Of a stretch of 64,000 bases of DNA, positions 1 through 8,788 are shown one piece after another. The stretch lies in assembly GCF_900169785.1 (NCBI RefSeq), contig NZ_FWER01000023.1, positions 36,316 to 100,315 of the forward strand. Reading direction: 5' to 3'. The notes beneath the pieces were generated by a model. That model made no database searches. It was not told the origin of the DNA and saw only the letters and a list, made by a program, of their open reading frames with translations. The position numbers and the translations under genes are program-made. Every line of letters starts with the position of its first letter. Position 1 is the first letter of the stretch. The stretch is from Rhizobium sullae. GTDB taxonomy: Bacteria > Pseudomonadota > Alphaproteobacteria > Rhizobiales > Rhizobiaceae.

Positions 1-65
1 GGGGCGAGGCGGCGTGCCGGGAGGGAGGAGCAGGCCCGGCAGCGTGGGAGGAGCTAACCGAAAAA

Positions 66-1145
66 TTAGAGGTATCGTTCGCGAATATCGACGGTCGACC
101 GTTTGCCGATGTCCTGGTAATTGGCGATCAGCCACATATCGGCGCATTCTCGGCCCCGGTCGCGGAGATCGACCAGCGCACCCCAGTCGGCGTTGAGTTT
201 GCTCGACACGGAGAGGTTCTTCATCGTCTCGTCGTCAGCGATGCCGTGCACGAAGATCCGCTTGAGATTGCCGGACCTTTCCGGCGAGGCGTCGATCAGG
301 TCGGTGACGAACGCCACCGCTCGCATTTCCCTCAGCAGCGACGAATTGAAGCTGATTTCGTTGATGCGATTGAGGATTTCGGGAGCCGTGCGCGGCACCT
401 CGGCTCGCTCGATCGGATTGATGTGGATGATCAAAACATCGGGCGTGTCGCAGCCGTAGATCAGCGGGAAGATCGCCGGATTGCCCATGTAACCGCCGTC
501 CCAGTAGGACTCCCCGTCGATCTCGACTGCCTGGAACAGGAAGGGCAGGCAGGCTGATGCCATGACCGCTTCGATCGAGAGCTCGTCATTGCCGAATACC
601 TTGACCTTGCCGGTCCGCACATTGGTGGCGCAGATATTCAGCTTGACCGGACAGCGCGCCATCCGGATCGCATCCATGTCGATCGACTGTTCCAGCACCT
701 GCCGCAGCGGGTTGTAGTTGAACGGATTGAACTGGTAGGGCGACATCAGGCGCGTCACCATGTCGAACATCATGAAGGCGGGCGAAAATTCGAGCGCGCG
801 CGATCCGGTAATCCGGTCGAAGATCGACGGTTGCAGCGGGCCGGATGCTGCCGCATGGCTGACACGTCGCCAGAAGCCGGCGAGCGCCGTCTGCGCACCG
901 CTTCGCCCGCCCTCTGCAAGGCCGTAAGCCAGAACCGCGGCATTCATCGCGCCAGCGCTCGTCGCAACGATGCCTTCGAAGGACAGGTTGGACTCATCGA
1001 GCAGGCGGTCGAGAACGCCCCAGGTGAAAGCGCCATGCGCGCCGCCGCCCTGGAGCGCCAAGTTGATCATTCGAGGCCCACGCTCGCAGGAGGCGACGGC
1101 GGCACTGTCGGCGGTCATTGTCGTGACGTCTGCGTGGTTGTTCAT
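66..1145 (-). CDS. Patatin-like phospholipase / lipid acyl hydrolase
   Basis: A 359-residue patatin-family serine hydrolase that should cleave acyl esters of lipids or storage material in the cytoplasm. The oxyanion-hole motif GGGAHGAF lies at residues 33-40. The nucleophile elbow reads ATSAG with Ser63; the usual first Gly of GxSxG is Ala here. The partner Asp216 sits in WDGGYMG. No signal peptide is visible. The reading frame is open further upstream, but the ATG at 1145 follows a good GGGGAGAG ribosome site and the upstream part is the shadow of the next gene. It lies 35 bp downstream of the hydroxybutyrate dehydrogenase gene, so the two are probably co-transcribed. A role in lipid or polyhydroxybutyrate turnover is inferred from that pairing only. 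Confidence 0.85.
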   Translation of the reverse strand: MNNHADVTTMTADSAAVASCERGPRMINLALQGGGAHGAFTWGVLDRLLDESNLSFEGIVATSAGAMNAAVLAYGLAEGGRSGAQTALAGFWRRVSHAAASGPLQPSIFDRITGSRALEFSPAFMMFDMVTRLMSPYQFNPFNYNPLRQVLEQSIDMDAIRMARCPVKLNICATNVRTGKVKVFGNDELSIEAVMASACLPFLFQAVEIDGESYWDGGYMGNPAIFPLIYGCDTPDVLIIHINPIERAEVPRTAPEILNRINEISFNSSLLREMRAVAFVTDLIDASPERSGNLKRIFVHGIADDETMKNLSVSSKLNADWGALVDLRDRGRECADMWLIANYQDIGKRSTVDIRERYL

Positions 1146-1180
1146 GGAAGTCTCTCCCCGATTTGCTCTGATTGGCATTG

Positions 1181-2005
1181 TCAATGTGCCGTCCAGCCGC
1201 CGTCGACCGGAATGGCCGTGCCGGTGATGGAACTCGCGAGATCGCAGCAGAGAAAGACGCTGAGAGCGCCCATCTCTTCGACGGTGGCGAAGCGCTTGGT
1301 TGGCTGATTCTTCAGGAACACGTCCCGGATCACGGCGTCTCGGGCAATGTTGTGCGATTTCGCCTGGGCATCGATCTGCTGCTCGACGAGTGGCGTCCAG
1401 ACGTAGCCGGGGCAAATCGCATTCGACGTCACGCCGAACTCGGCACCTTCCAGCGCAATCGACTTCGTGAAGCCCACCAGGCCGTGCTTGGCAGCCACAT
1501 AGGCCGATTTGAAGGGCGAGGCGATAAGCCCGTGGGCCGACGCGACATTGATGATGCGGCCATAGCCACGCTCGCACATGCCGTCGAACGTAGCCTGCAC
1601 CAGATGAAAGGCGGCAGAAAGGTTGATCGCCATGATCGCGTCCCACTTTTCCAGCGGAAATTCGCCAATGGGAGAAACGTGCTGGATGCCGGCGTTGTTG
1701 ATGACGATATCGACCTGCCCGAACCGGGCTCGCGCGCGTTCCACCATCGTCAGAATCGCATCGCGCTTCGACATGTCGGCGCTGTCGTAGGCGACATCGA
1801 CATCGTTGGTCTCGGCCATCTCGGCGCGCTGGGTCTCGATCTCGACCGGATTGCCAAAACCATTGAGCATGACCGAAGCGCCCGCCCTTGCCAGTGCATG
1901 GGCAATGCCGAGGCCGATGCCACTGGTGGAGCCCGTCACGATCGCCGTGCGGCCCTCGAGCATCTTGCGGCCAGCCAAGGCTTCGGTATCAAGCACGTTG
2001 AGCAT
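1181..2005 (-). CDS. bdhA: D-3-hydroxybutyrate dehydrogenase (SDR family)
   Basis: Short-chain dehydrogenase that should oxidise D-3-hydroxybutyrate to acetoacetate with NAD, the step after polyhydroxybutyrate breakdown. Visible are the cofactor loop TGSTSGIG, the NNAG motif, and the catalytic Ser156, Tyr169 and Lys173 (SAYVAAKHG). Sequence around LNGFG and the PGYVWTPLVEQQI region is typical of bacterial BdhA. I chose the ATG at 2005 because GGAG lies about 8 bases upstream; an in-frame ATG at 2017 has no good ribosome site. The N-terminus is about 15 residues longer than most homologues, so a start near residue 16 is possible. It is divergent from the LysR gene at 2185, which may control it. 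Confidence 0.88.
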   Translation of the reverse strand: MLNVLDTEALAGRKMLEGRTAIVTGSTSGIGLGIAHALARAGASVMLNGFGNPVEIETQRAEMAETNDVDVAYDSADMSKRDAILTMVERARARFGQVDIVINNAGIQHVSPIGEFPLEKWDAIMAINLSAAFHLVQATFDGMCERGYGRIINVASAHGLIASPFKSAYVAAKHGLVGFTKSIALEGAEFGVTSNAICPGYVWTPLVEQQIDAQAKSHNIARDAVIRDVFLKNQPTKRFATVEEMGALSVFLCCDLASSITGTAIPVDGGWTAH

Positions 2006-2184
2006 CACATTCTCCATCTTTTTCGGCGCCGATGCGCGGCTACCGGTTCAGAATGGCGTGCTCACGGTCATAAGAGAAATGCCGCTCTCTCATGGAATTG
2101 ATAAGTCTATGGCATTGGAAGAAGATGGTGCTCGGGACCAGAGTAGATGCATTGGCATCCATCTGAGTATCTTGGGGAGCGGAT

Positions 2185-3081
2185 ATGGATATCCATCACA
2201 TCCGGTATTTTCTGGCCGTTTGCGAAACGCGCAATTTCACGCGCGCGGCACAGAAGTGCAATGTCACGCAGCCCGCCTTAAGCCGCGCGATCCAGCAGCT
2301 CGAGGACGAGGTGGGAGGCCTGCTTTTCCGCCGCGAGCGCAACCTTACACACATCACGGATCTCGGCAATCTCCTGCGCCCACGCTTTCAGCAGGTTCAG
2401 GAAGAGCTCTCAGGAGTCAAAATGGAGGCGTCGCGATTTCTGTGCCTCAATGAGGCCAATCTGAAAGTAGGGATCATGTGTACGATAGGCCCGCGTCGCT
2501 TCACGGGTCTGCTGACTGATTTCAATATGCGCCACAAAGGAATCCAGCTCCAGCTCATGGAGGGAATTCCGGCCAAGCTATCCGAACTGCTGGAGCAAGG
2601 CGAACTTGACGTCGCAATCATGTCGAGCGCCGATAACTTTCCGGAGCGTTTCGACGTGACACCACTTTTCCGGGAGCGGTTTATGCTGGCGTTTCCGGCG
2701 GGACACCGCCTTAGCCAGTATGATGCGATCCCGATAGCAGCGATCGATGGCGAGATTTATCTCCGCCGCGTCAACTGCGAGTATTGGGACTACCTCACGG
2801 ATCTCTGTGACGCCCAGGGTGTCCACACCGTCGTCTCCTATTCGAGCGAACGCGAGGACTGGATCCAGAATCTCGTCGCCGGCGGATTGGGAATCTGCTT
2901 CATTCCGGAATATAGCGCTGTGGTGCCAGGTCTGCAGGTTCGGCCAGTCGCCGAGCCGGACGTCACGCGCGAAGTCTGCCTCGTCACTGTGGCCGGCCGC
3001 CGGTTCTCTCCTGCTGTCTCGACGTTCGTCGGCGCCGTAAAATCCTACGGCTGGGCAATGCCGCAAAACCGCCCGCATTAA
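2185..3081 (+). CDS. LysR-family transcriptional regulator
   Basis: A 298-residue LysR-type regulator. The winged helix-turn-helix covers residues 1-60 (DIHHIRYFLAVCETRNFTRA, then VTQPALSRAIQQLE), followed by a periplasmic-binding-protein-like effector domain. It is transcribed away from bdhA and the patatin gene across a 179-bp intergenic region, the usual arrangement for a LysR protein that controls its divergent neighbours. The effector cannot be told from sequence. The secreted cupin gene starts 190 bp downstream on the same strand and might also be a target. Confidence 0.9.
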   Translation: MDIHHIRYFLAVCETRNFTRAAQKCNVTQPALSRAIQQLEDEVGGLLFRRERNLTHITDLGNLLRPRFQQVQEELSGVKMEASRFLCLNEANLKVGIMCTIGPRRFTGLLTDFNMRHKGIQLQLMEGIPAKLSELLEQGELDVAIMSSADNFPERFDVTPLFRERFMLAFPAGHRLSQYDAIPIAAIDGEIYLRRVNCEYWDYLTDLCDAQGVHTVVSYSSEREDWIQNLVAGGLGICFIPEYSAVVPGLQVRPVAEPDVTREVCLVTVAGRRFSPAVSTFVGAVKSYGWAMPQNRPH

Positions 3082-3270
3082 GTCTTCGGCAAGACATTTC
3101 CGTCACCTGCGCACCGACTATCAGGCGCCTCTGCACGCCTCGCGTTTCACGATAGCTTCAGGCTATGGAATCGAGAATGAGGCGGCATTTCTCATCCGCG
3201 ATAGGCTTCTCCATGCTCCCTGTCATGCCCGGCATGAATATTTCATCCGAGCGCAACAAGGAGAACTTCA

Positions 3271-3762
3271 ATGAAACTCAAACTCAATGCCAAGCGCTTG
3301 ACGCTCGCCACCGTTCTTGCCCTCGCATCCTTCACCGTCATTCCGACCGGCCATGCCTATGCCGGCGAATGCCCCGCCGACCAGGTCGCCGAGAACGGAA
3401 TGCAGCCGGGCGAAATGATGCCGAAGGATGTCACCGACGACATCGTCTCTTCGATCGACCTCTCGCCGAAGGGCGATGCCTGGAAAAACAGCGCGCTGCG
3501 CATGCGCAAGCTCGTCGTGCAGCCCGGCGGCGTCGTGCCGTGGCACTCGCATGAGACCCGCCCGGCCAACATCTTGATCGTTTCCGGCTCGATCACCGAA
3601 TACCGCAGCACCTGCAAGGTGCCGATCGAGCACAAGGCGGGCGACGTGACGGCCGAATTCGGCGCCCTGTCGCATTGGTGGAAGAACAATGGCGGCGAGC
3701 CGGCTGTTCTGTACTCCGCCGACATCCTGACATCCGAACAGCACAAAAACGAATCCATGTGA
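3271..3762 (+). CDS. Secreted cupin-domain protein
   Basis: A 163-residue exported single-cupin protein. Residues 1-31 form a signal peptide (basic start, hydrophobic core, cut after AYA). The cupin metal-binding motif follows as VVPWHSHETRP, with HxH and a downstream Glu, then a second beta-strand block with HKAGD and HWWKN. Such small periplasmic cupins bind a metal or a small ligand; the substrate is unknown. The start has a clear AAGGAG site at the right spacing. An 11-bp inverted repeat follows the stop codon and separates the gene from the MFS gene downstream. Confidence 0.8.
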   Translation: MKLKLNAKRLTLATVLALASFTVIPTGHAYAGECPADQVAENGMQPGEMMPKDVTDDIVSSIDLSPKGDAWKNSALRMRKLVVQPGGVVPWHSHETRPANILIVSGSITEYRSTCKVPIEHKAGDVTAEFGALSHWWKNNGGEPAVLYSADILTSEQHKNESM

Positions 3763-3782
3763 GCTTTCAAGGCTCGCTGACG

Positions 3783-3814
3783 GGCATCTCCGGATCCGTC
3801 AGGCCGGAGATGCC
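3783..3814 (+). terminator. Hairpin after the cupin gene
   Basis: Perfect 11-bp inverted repeat GGCATCTCCGG / CCGGAGATGCC with a 10-base loop, 20 bp after the cupin stop. No strong T run follows, so it may be a weak terminator or an mRNA-stabilising hairpin before the MFS gene. Confidence 0.6.
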
Positions 3815-3847
3815 GCACAAAATCACCCAACCGTTGGAGCTATCGCC

Positions 3848-5065
3848 ATGTCGGGCATAGAGCATGTCCTTAATCCGCCACGCACGAGCTTCGGCTCTAC
3901 TGCTACCGATAGCGCGCGCTTCGCCGTCATCGCGCTGATCGCCTTCCTGACACTGGTCGATCTCTTTGCCGCCCAGGCGATCCTGCCCGCGCTCGTCGCG
4001 AAATTCGAGGTCAGTCGCGCCGCCATGGGATTCGCCGTCAACGCCAGCACGTTCGGTATGGCCGTCGCGGGGCTCGGAGTCGCCTTTTTCGGCCGCAGGA
4101 TCGATCGGCGCAACGGCATCTGGATCAGCCTCGCGCTTCTGTCGATTCCGACGGCGGCGCTAGCGTTCACCGACGATCTCTCAATTTTCGCCACACTTCG
4201 CGTCGTCCAAGGCCTCTGCATGTCGGTCGCCTTCACACTGACCATGGCCTATCTCTCCGAGCACTTCTCGCCTGCTCAGGCAAGCGGCGCGCTGGCGGCC
4301 TATGTCACGGGCAATGTCGCAAGCAATTTTTTCGGCCGCATTGTGTCCGCCGCCGTGGCCGGTCTCGGAGGGCTCGAAATCAACTTCCTCACCTTCGCGG
4401 CCCTCAATCTTGCCGGCGCGCTTCTCGTCTGGTTGGCGCTCAAGAAGACCTCGAAAATGATGCAAACCAGCGAGGACGGCTCGTTCAACATGCGCCGTTG
4501 GACCTATCATTTCGCCGACACGGAACTCCGCCGCGCCTTCGCGATCGGCTTCCTGATTCTGTTCACCTTCATCGGCACGTTCACCTATGTGAATTTCCAG
4601 CTTGTGGCCCTCGGCTTGTCGCCGATGACTCTGAGCCTTGTCTACCTGGTCTTCCTGCCGTCGATGCTGACGACGCCTTTGGCGGGCAATCTCTCGGGCC
4701 GCGTCGGTGCAAAGCTCGGGATCATCTCGACGCTCGGGCTTGCGGTTGTCGGCCTCGCGGCACTCCTGAGTGTCAGCCTGCCCTTGGTGTTGGCCGGTCT
4801 TGCGCTCGTCGCAGTTGGCACATTTCTGGCCCAAGCGATCACCACCGGATTGGTGGGACGACGTGCCGTCACCGACAAGGCAGGCGCCAGCGGGATCTAT
4901 CTCGCGTCCTATTACACCGGCGGTCTCGCGGGCAGCCTCGCACTTGGCCAGGTCTACGATCACGTCGGCTGGCCAGCCTGCGTCGGCGTGCTTGTTGCGG
5001 CGCTGTTTGCCGCCATCGTGCTCGCCTTTCCCATCGGTTCAGCGCCCGTTCCGTCCCAGCGATAA
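3848..5065 (+). CDS. MFS transporter, drug/arabinose-efflux type
   Basis: A 405-residue major facilitator with about 12 hydrophobic segments and a basic cytoplasmic loop after helix 2 (FFGRRIDRRNG), the family signature position. It most resembles the YnfM-like proton-driven exporters of the inner membrane. The substrate is not predictable. The start ATG at 3848 has TTGGAG about 9 bases upstream. It lies 86 bp after the secreted cupin gene, with a hairpin between, so partial read-through is possible. A DUF302 gene follows 101 bp downstream on the same strand. Confidence 0.85.
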   Translation: MSGIEHVLNPPRTSFGSTATDSARFAVIALIAFLTLVDLFAAQAILPALVAKFEVSRAAMGFAVNASTFGMAVAGLGVAFFGRRIDRRNGIWISLALLSIPTAALAFTDDLSIFATLRVVQGLCMSVAFTLTMAYLSEHFSPAQASGALAAYVTGNVASNFFGRIVSAAVAGLGGLEINFLTFAALNLAGALLVWLALKKTSKMMQTSEDGSFNMRRWTYHFADTELRRAFAIGFLILFTFIGTFTYVNFQLVALGLSPMTLSLVYLVFLPSMLTTPLAGNLSGRVGAKLGIISTLGLAVVGLAALLSVSLPLVLAGLALVAVGTFLAQAITTGLVGRRAVTDKAGASGIYLASYYTGGLAGSLALGQVYDHVGWPACVGVLVAALFAAIVLAFPIGSAPVPSQR

Positions 5066-5166
5066 TCCTGGGTCATCGAAACATACATCGAACGGCATTA
5101 TCCATCTCGAACATCGCCTGCGACAATTCCAACGTAACCACCTCCACCAAACAAAGGAATGAAAAA

Positions 5167-5649
5167 ATGGGCAGGTTTACCAGTCTATTACTCGCCTTCA
5201 CTGTGCTAATGTCGGTCGCGCTTGGCGTGACCCCCACCAGAATCGCACAGGCTGGCCAACGTGACGGCGTGGTCACGCTCAAGAGCCGGTACTCCGTCAG
5301 CGAAACCGTCCGGAGAATCAAAGCCGATGTCGTCGAGAAGGGCATCATGCTGTTCGACGACATCGATCAAGCCGAGCTCGGCAATGCCGCGGGCAACAAA
5401 GTCCGGCCGTCCCGCCTGATCCTGTTCGGAAATCCCGCATTGGGCACCACCTTCATCACCGCCAACCCGACCTCGGGCCTGGATTGGCCAGTGCGCGTTC
5501 TCGTCTATCAGGCAAAAGACGGCTCGGTGATTGTCGCCTACAGCGATTTCGACTGGATCGCCCGACGCCACGGTATCGCCAACCGAAAGAAGGAATTCAA
5601 GATGGCGGCAGAGGTGATTGAATCCGTAACGTCATCTGTGCGTAAATGA
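5167..5649 (+). CDS. Secreted DUF302 protein
   Basis: A 160-residue protein with an N-terminal signal peptide (residues 1-28, cut near AQA) and a DUF302 domain from about residue 36 to 150, with the family blocks VSETVRRIKADVVEKGIM, LFGNP and LPVRVLVYQ-like DWPVRVLVYQ. The biochemical role of DUF302 is unknown; some members are periplasmic and some bind nucleotides or metals. The start at 5167 has AAAGGAATGA just upstream. The upstream open frame from 4498 is a shadow of the MFS gene. A strong hairpin follows 10 bp after the stop. Confidence 0.8.
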   Translation: MGRFTSLLLAFTVLMSVALGVTPTRIAQAGQRDGVVTLKSRYSVSETVRRIKADVVEKGIMLFDDIDQAELGNAAGNKVRPSRLILFGNPALGTTFITANPTSGLDWPVRVLVYQAKDGSVIVAYSDFDWIARRHGIANRKKEFKMAAEVIESVTSSVRK

Positions 5650-5659
5650 ATGCAGGGAA

Positions 5660-5682
5660 CTTGGGCGAGACATTCGCCCAAG
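5660..5682 (+). terminator. Probable terminator after the DUF302 gene
   Basis: Perfect 9-bp inverted repeat CTTGGGCGA / TCGCCCAAG with a 5-base loop, starting 10 bp after the stop codon. Only a short T-rich stretch follows. Confidence 0.65.
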
Positions 5683-6193
5683 TGTCATTTCGAAACCCAG
5701 TTGCTATGCGATCTCCAAAGTGCGGTACGAGGCGGAGTATCTGGTGGGTCGTAGCCTTCGTTCCCGGCCCGACTGGATTGTCTCAGCCCTTTAAACCGCA
5801 TCAGAGGCTGAAGGTACGATAAAATCGAGGCAGGCGCGCGCACTCCAAGGTCGTCCACTCGGACGCCCCGAGAAAGCTGGCCCGGCCCCAAATTGAGATC
5901 GGGGCGAACCGGTTCAGAGAACGCTCCGCTGCATGCCTGCAATCTCATCAGGGAACATTTCTTAATGGATGCGGTTACGGATATCACCGAGAGAATGCCG
6001 CCTCGTCGCCCCGCTAACCGACAGTAGACTCCGCGAGGTGACGGACCAAGTCAGGTACCCCGTCTCCGAATTGCTGGGTCCGTCCCGCCGGGTTCGGAGC
6101 CTTTCGGGTCAATGGTGCCGGGTTCGAAGCCATGCGCATCGTGCGGTCCGAACAAGCCAGAGAGACTTTAGCTGGAACAGGAGTCACAAAACG
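5683..6193. other. Intergenic stretch without a recognised gene
   Basis: About 510 bp between the DUF302 terminator and the protease gene. Open frames on both strands are short and carry no recognisable protein pattern. Two near-copies of GCCGGGTTCGRAGCC occur at about 6088 and 6117. The promoter of the protease must lie here, but no clear motif was found. Confidence 0.5.
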
Positions 6194-7594
6194 ATGCTTC
6201 CGGATTCGAGGAATCAGCTATCTGCTGGCTTGGTCGCTGGCATTTTGATGCTTTCAGCCGGCAGTGTTGTTCCAGTCACGGCCAAGGAAGCCCCGAACGA
6301 TTTCACCGCCATCGCGCGGCAGAAGATACCGGCGGTCGTCGCAGTAACGACCCGACAGTTCATTGAGGACCAGACGACATCCCGCAACTTCTTCAGCCCT
6401 TTCGATAGCCGTGAGCTGGGAGAGGTCCAGCCCCAGGTGCGAGAGGCCCTTGGCTCCGGCTTTGTGATCAATGCCGATGGATACATCGTCACCAACAACC
6501 ATGTCGTTGCCGATGCGAGTGAAATCCATGTCGTGTTCACTGATAAGGAGACTTCGTGTGCCAGGCTCGTCGGCCGTGATCCGGCAACCGACATCGCGGT
6601 GCTGAAAGTCGATCCGCGGCCCGATATGACAGCGACTGTGTGGGGTGATTCGGACGCCGTCCAACCTGGCGCGTGGACCATCGCGATCGGCAGCCCTTTC
6701 GGGCTCGGTGGAACCGTCACGGTCGGCGTTCTCTCGGCCAGGTCGCGCGACATCCAAGCCGGCCCTTACGATGATTTTCTACAGACGGACGCCTCAATCA
6801 ACCAGGGCAATTCCGGTGGTCCCCTCTTCAACACGCGGGGCGAAGTGATCGGCGTCAACACCGCGATCGTCTCGCAATCGGGCGGCAGCATCGGCATTGG
6901 TTTTGCGGTGCCATCGCGTACGGCGCGGACCGTCGTCGATCAGTTGATCCGGACGGGCCGGATCGAGCGTGGCTTTATCGGCGTGCGGCTCCAGGAGATC
7001 ACGCCAGTGATTGCCGAGGCGCTGGGAATGCCGGGTAGCAAGGGCGCGCTGATTGCCTCTGTCGACCCCGGCAGCCCCGCCGAACAGGCAGGCATAAGAT
7101 CAGGTGACGTGATCACGCGTTTCAACGACAAGGATATCCGGAGCGCCCACGACCTCACGCTTGCGGTTACGAACCAAAAACCCGGAACAAAAGTGACGCT
7201 GACAAGCAACCGCGGCGGCTCCACGCAGGAAGTCGCCTTAACCATTGGCCAGCGCAACGATGACGAGATCCGAACGAGCGCAGTCGCGCCAGTTCCGGAA
7301 TCGGGAGATCGTCTTGGACTATCGCTTAGTCCGATCCCGGAAGAGGCGCGTCCGCAACTCGGACTCCAGCCAGACAGCACGGGAGTTTTTGTGCAAGAAG
7401 TCGCGCCAGATAGCCCCGCTGCAGACAATGGTCTACAGCAGGGCGACGTCATCGTTTCGGCCAACGACCAGAACGTCACCCAACCATCTGATGTCGAAGA
7501 GCAGTGGACGAAGTCCCGTCAGCAGAATAGGCCCCTCCTGCTTCGCATCAACAGGCAAGGGCAATTCCTTTTCGTTGCCGTGGCCCGATCATGA
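6194..7594 (+). CDS. DegP/DegQ-type periplasmic serine protease (Do family)
   Basis: A 466-residue HtrA-family protease that should degrade or refold damaged envelope proteins. Residues 1-30 are a signal peptide (SAGSVVPVTA). The trypsin-like domain carries the full triad: His103 in TNNHVV, Asp133 in ATDIAVL, Ser207 in QGNSGGPL. Two PDZ domains follow (about 265-355 and 375-460), as in DegP/DegQ. The LA-loop region after residue 50 is short (RNFFSPFDSRELG), nearer to DegQ/DegS-like forms. The ATG at 6194 has AGGAG about 10 bases upstream; the open frame upstream (from 5969) has no signal-like sequence. Regulation is not visible. Confidence 0.92.
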   Translation: MLPDSRNQLSAGLVAGILMLSAGSVVPVTAKEAPNDFTAIARQKIPAVVAVTTRQFIEDQTTSRNFFSPFDSRELGEVQPQVREALGSGFVINADGYIVTNNHVVADASEIHVVFTDKETSCARLVGRDPATDIAVLKVDPRPDMTATVWGDSDAVQPGAWTIAIGSPFGLGGTVTVGVLSARSRDIQAGPYDDFLQTDASINQGNSGGPLFNTRGEVIGVNTAIVSQSGGSIGIGFAVPSRTARTVVDQLIRTGRIERGFIGVRLQEITPVIAEALGMPGSKGALIASVDPGSPAEQAGIRSGDVITRFNDKDIRSAHDLTLAVTNQKPGTKVTLTSNRGGSTQEVALTIGQRNDDEIRTSAVAPVPESGDRLGLSLSPIPEEARPQLGLQPDSTGVFVQEVAPDSPAADNGLQQGDVIVSANDQNVTQPSDVEEQWTKSRQQNRPLLLRINRQGQFLFVAVARS

Positions 7595-7673
7595 CCTTAG
7601 GGCATTGGCGCCGATGTGGGAGGGCGGCGATTGTCAGCATATCGGTCTTGTCCGACCCGCCAATATGAACCGG

Positions 7674-7970
7674 TTAGGCGTTCCCGATATTGCGGTTACT
7701 CGCCGCCCCAGCAAAATTCGGCACGTCCTCAATTTCAATCAGCATCCCTGCCCTCTTGACGAAACACTGGAAATTCTGCCGCGCCGCGTTCAGCGGGAAC
7801 CTTCCGCAAGCAGCTTCGCGGCAAGCCCTTACCACTGTCTCATAAGCCAGATCACGGCTCTCCTCCGGCCATTCCTCAAGAAAGTCAAACGCTTCACCGA
7901 GCTCCGTAATCTCCTCGATAAAATGCTTACGGCGAACATAAACAGGATGATCAAACCGAGAGCTTGCCAT
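7674..7970 (-). CDS. DUF982 domain protein
   Basis: A 98-residue protein of the DUF982 family, which is common in rhizobia and often present in many copies on plasmids. The pattern is typical: FDHPVYVRRKHFIEEITE, then FLEEWPEESRDLAYETVVRACREA, then ARQNFQCFVKRAGML. The function is unknown. I chose the ATG at 7970 because a near-perfect AAGGAGGTAGG ribosome site lies just upstream; the frame is open to 8045 but that part has no family match. The gene is convergent with the protease gene. Confidence 0.8.
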   Translation of the reverse strand: MASSRFDHPVYVRRKHFIEEITELGEAFDFLEEWPEESRDLAYETVVRACREAACGRFPLNAARQNFQCFVKRAGMLIEIEDVPNFAGAASNRNIGNA

Positions 7971-8063
7971 TCCTACCTCCTTCTTTCCGGCATGTTTGAC
8001 ACATGAAAATTTAGGAGGCGATTTTGACGCGTTCAAGACAGCCACCGGCCAACAGCGTCGTCT

Positions 8064-8297
8064 TCATCCGCCAGCGCGGGATGCTGCTTGGCCCGGCGGT
8101 TTACGAAGCGCAGTTAGGCCCATTGCAACTCCATGCAGGTCCAGAACAAAGGAATTCTTGTAGGCTAGCAAACCTATGCCTGGAGCTAGGCGATGGTCAG
8201 ACAACCGGCCACATATATCGCGCTTCTGCGCGGCATCCACGCGAGCCCAATTGTCCGGTGTTAGGTAGCAATTGCCACCAAATTTCACCCACATCAT
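8064..8297 (-). CDS. Possible small protein, unrecognised
   Basis: A possible 77-residue protein starting MMWVKFGGNCYLTPDNWARV, with GGAAG about 8 bases before the ATG. I recognise no family, and there is no supporting neighbour. It fills most of the 7971-8426 gap between the DUF982 gene and the hipBA promoter. It may be spurious. Confidence 0.3.
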   Translation of the reverse strand: MMWVKFGGNCYLTPDNWARVDAAQKRDICGRLSDHRLAPGIGLLAYKNSFVLDLHGVAMGLTALRKPPGQAASRAGG

Positions 8298-8426
8298 TGG
8301 TTCGTCTTCCGTTAGTCTCGATGACGGGAACATGGTCGGCTGCCCGCGTTGTCGAATGCCTGAAGATGTGTTGGAGTCTATCCACGTTGTAGGGAAAATT
8401 TGACACTGTTGAAATGGCTCCATAAG

Positions 8427-8440
8427 GAACATATATGTTC
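8427..8440. promoter_or_regulatory. Palindromic candidate operator upstream of hipBA
   Basis: Perfect 14-bp palindrome GAACATATATGTTC ending 14 bp before the first possible hipB start. HipB proteins repress their own operon by binding palindromes of this size in the promoter, so this is a likely HipB site; that is inference from position and symmetry. Confidence 0.5.
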
Positions 8441-8454
8441 ACAATCTCGGCAAT

Positions 8455-8787
8455 ATGAGAAATGTTACGTTCATGTCCAAGAGTTCCACATCACTTGAAA
8501 TCCTGACTGACGGGACGGTGATTGCGCTGGAAACGCTAGGCTCTCATCTGCGGACCGCCCGCGAACGCAGGGGAGACAGCTTGAAGACCATGGCCGCGAG
8601 GATGGGGACTTCGGTCCCTACGCTGCGCAGGATGGAGGCGGGCGACGCAAAGGTGTCCATCGGTGTTTATGCTGCGGCGCTTTGGATTTTCGGAAAGTCC
8701 GAAAAGCTCGCTGATATCCTCAACCCTGGCGAGGACGAGTACGCCACGATGCTCGACGTGAATCGGGCGAGCCGAAGAAGAGGATAA
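8455..8787 (+). CDS. hipB: HipB-like antitoxin (XRE-type HTH)
   Basis: A 110-residue protein with an XRE/Cro helix-turn-helix at about residues 28-82 (LRTARERRGDSLKTMAARMG, SVPTLRRMEAGD). In HipBA modules the antitoxin binds the kinase and represses the operon. The stop codon is 1 base from the hipA start, so the two are translationally linked. An ATG at 8473 (residue 7) is an equally possible start; neither has a good ribosome site, which could mean leaderless or weak translation. A perfect palindrome lies just upstream. Confidence 0.8.
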   Translation: MRNVTFMSKSSTSLEILTDGTVIALETLGSHLRTARERRGDSLKTMAARMGTSVPTLRRMEAGDAKVSIGVYAAALWIFGKSEKLADILNPGEDEYATMLDVNRASRRRG

Positions 8788-8788
8788 T

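Noticed and set aside
1172..2101. A 309-codon plus-strand frame opposite bdhA
   Set aside because: It is the high-GC shadow of the dehydrogenase gene; the product is rich in Arg/His and has no family pattern.
4181..4963. A 260-codon minus-strand frame opposite the MFS gene
   Set aside because: Shadow frame with a low-complexity charged product; the plus strand encodes a clear transporter.
5685..5987. A 100-codon minus-strand frame before the protease gene
   Set aside because: No ribosome site, no recognisable pattern, and it overlaps the likely promoter region.
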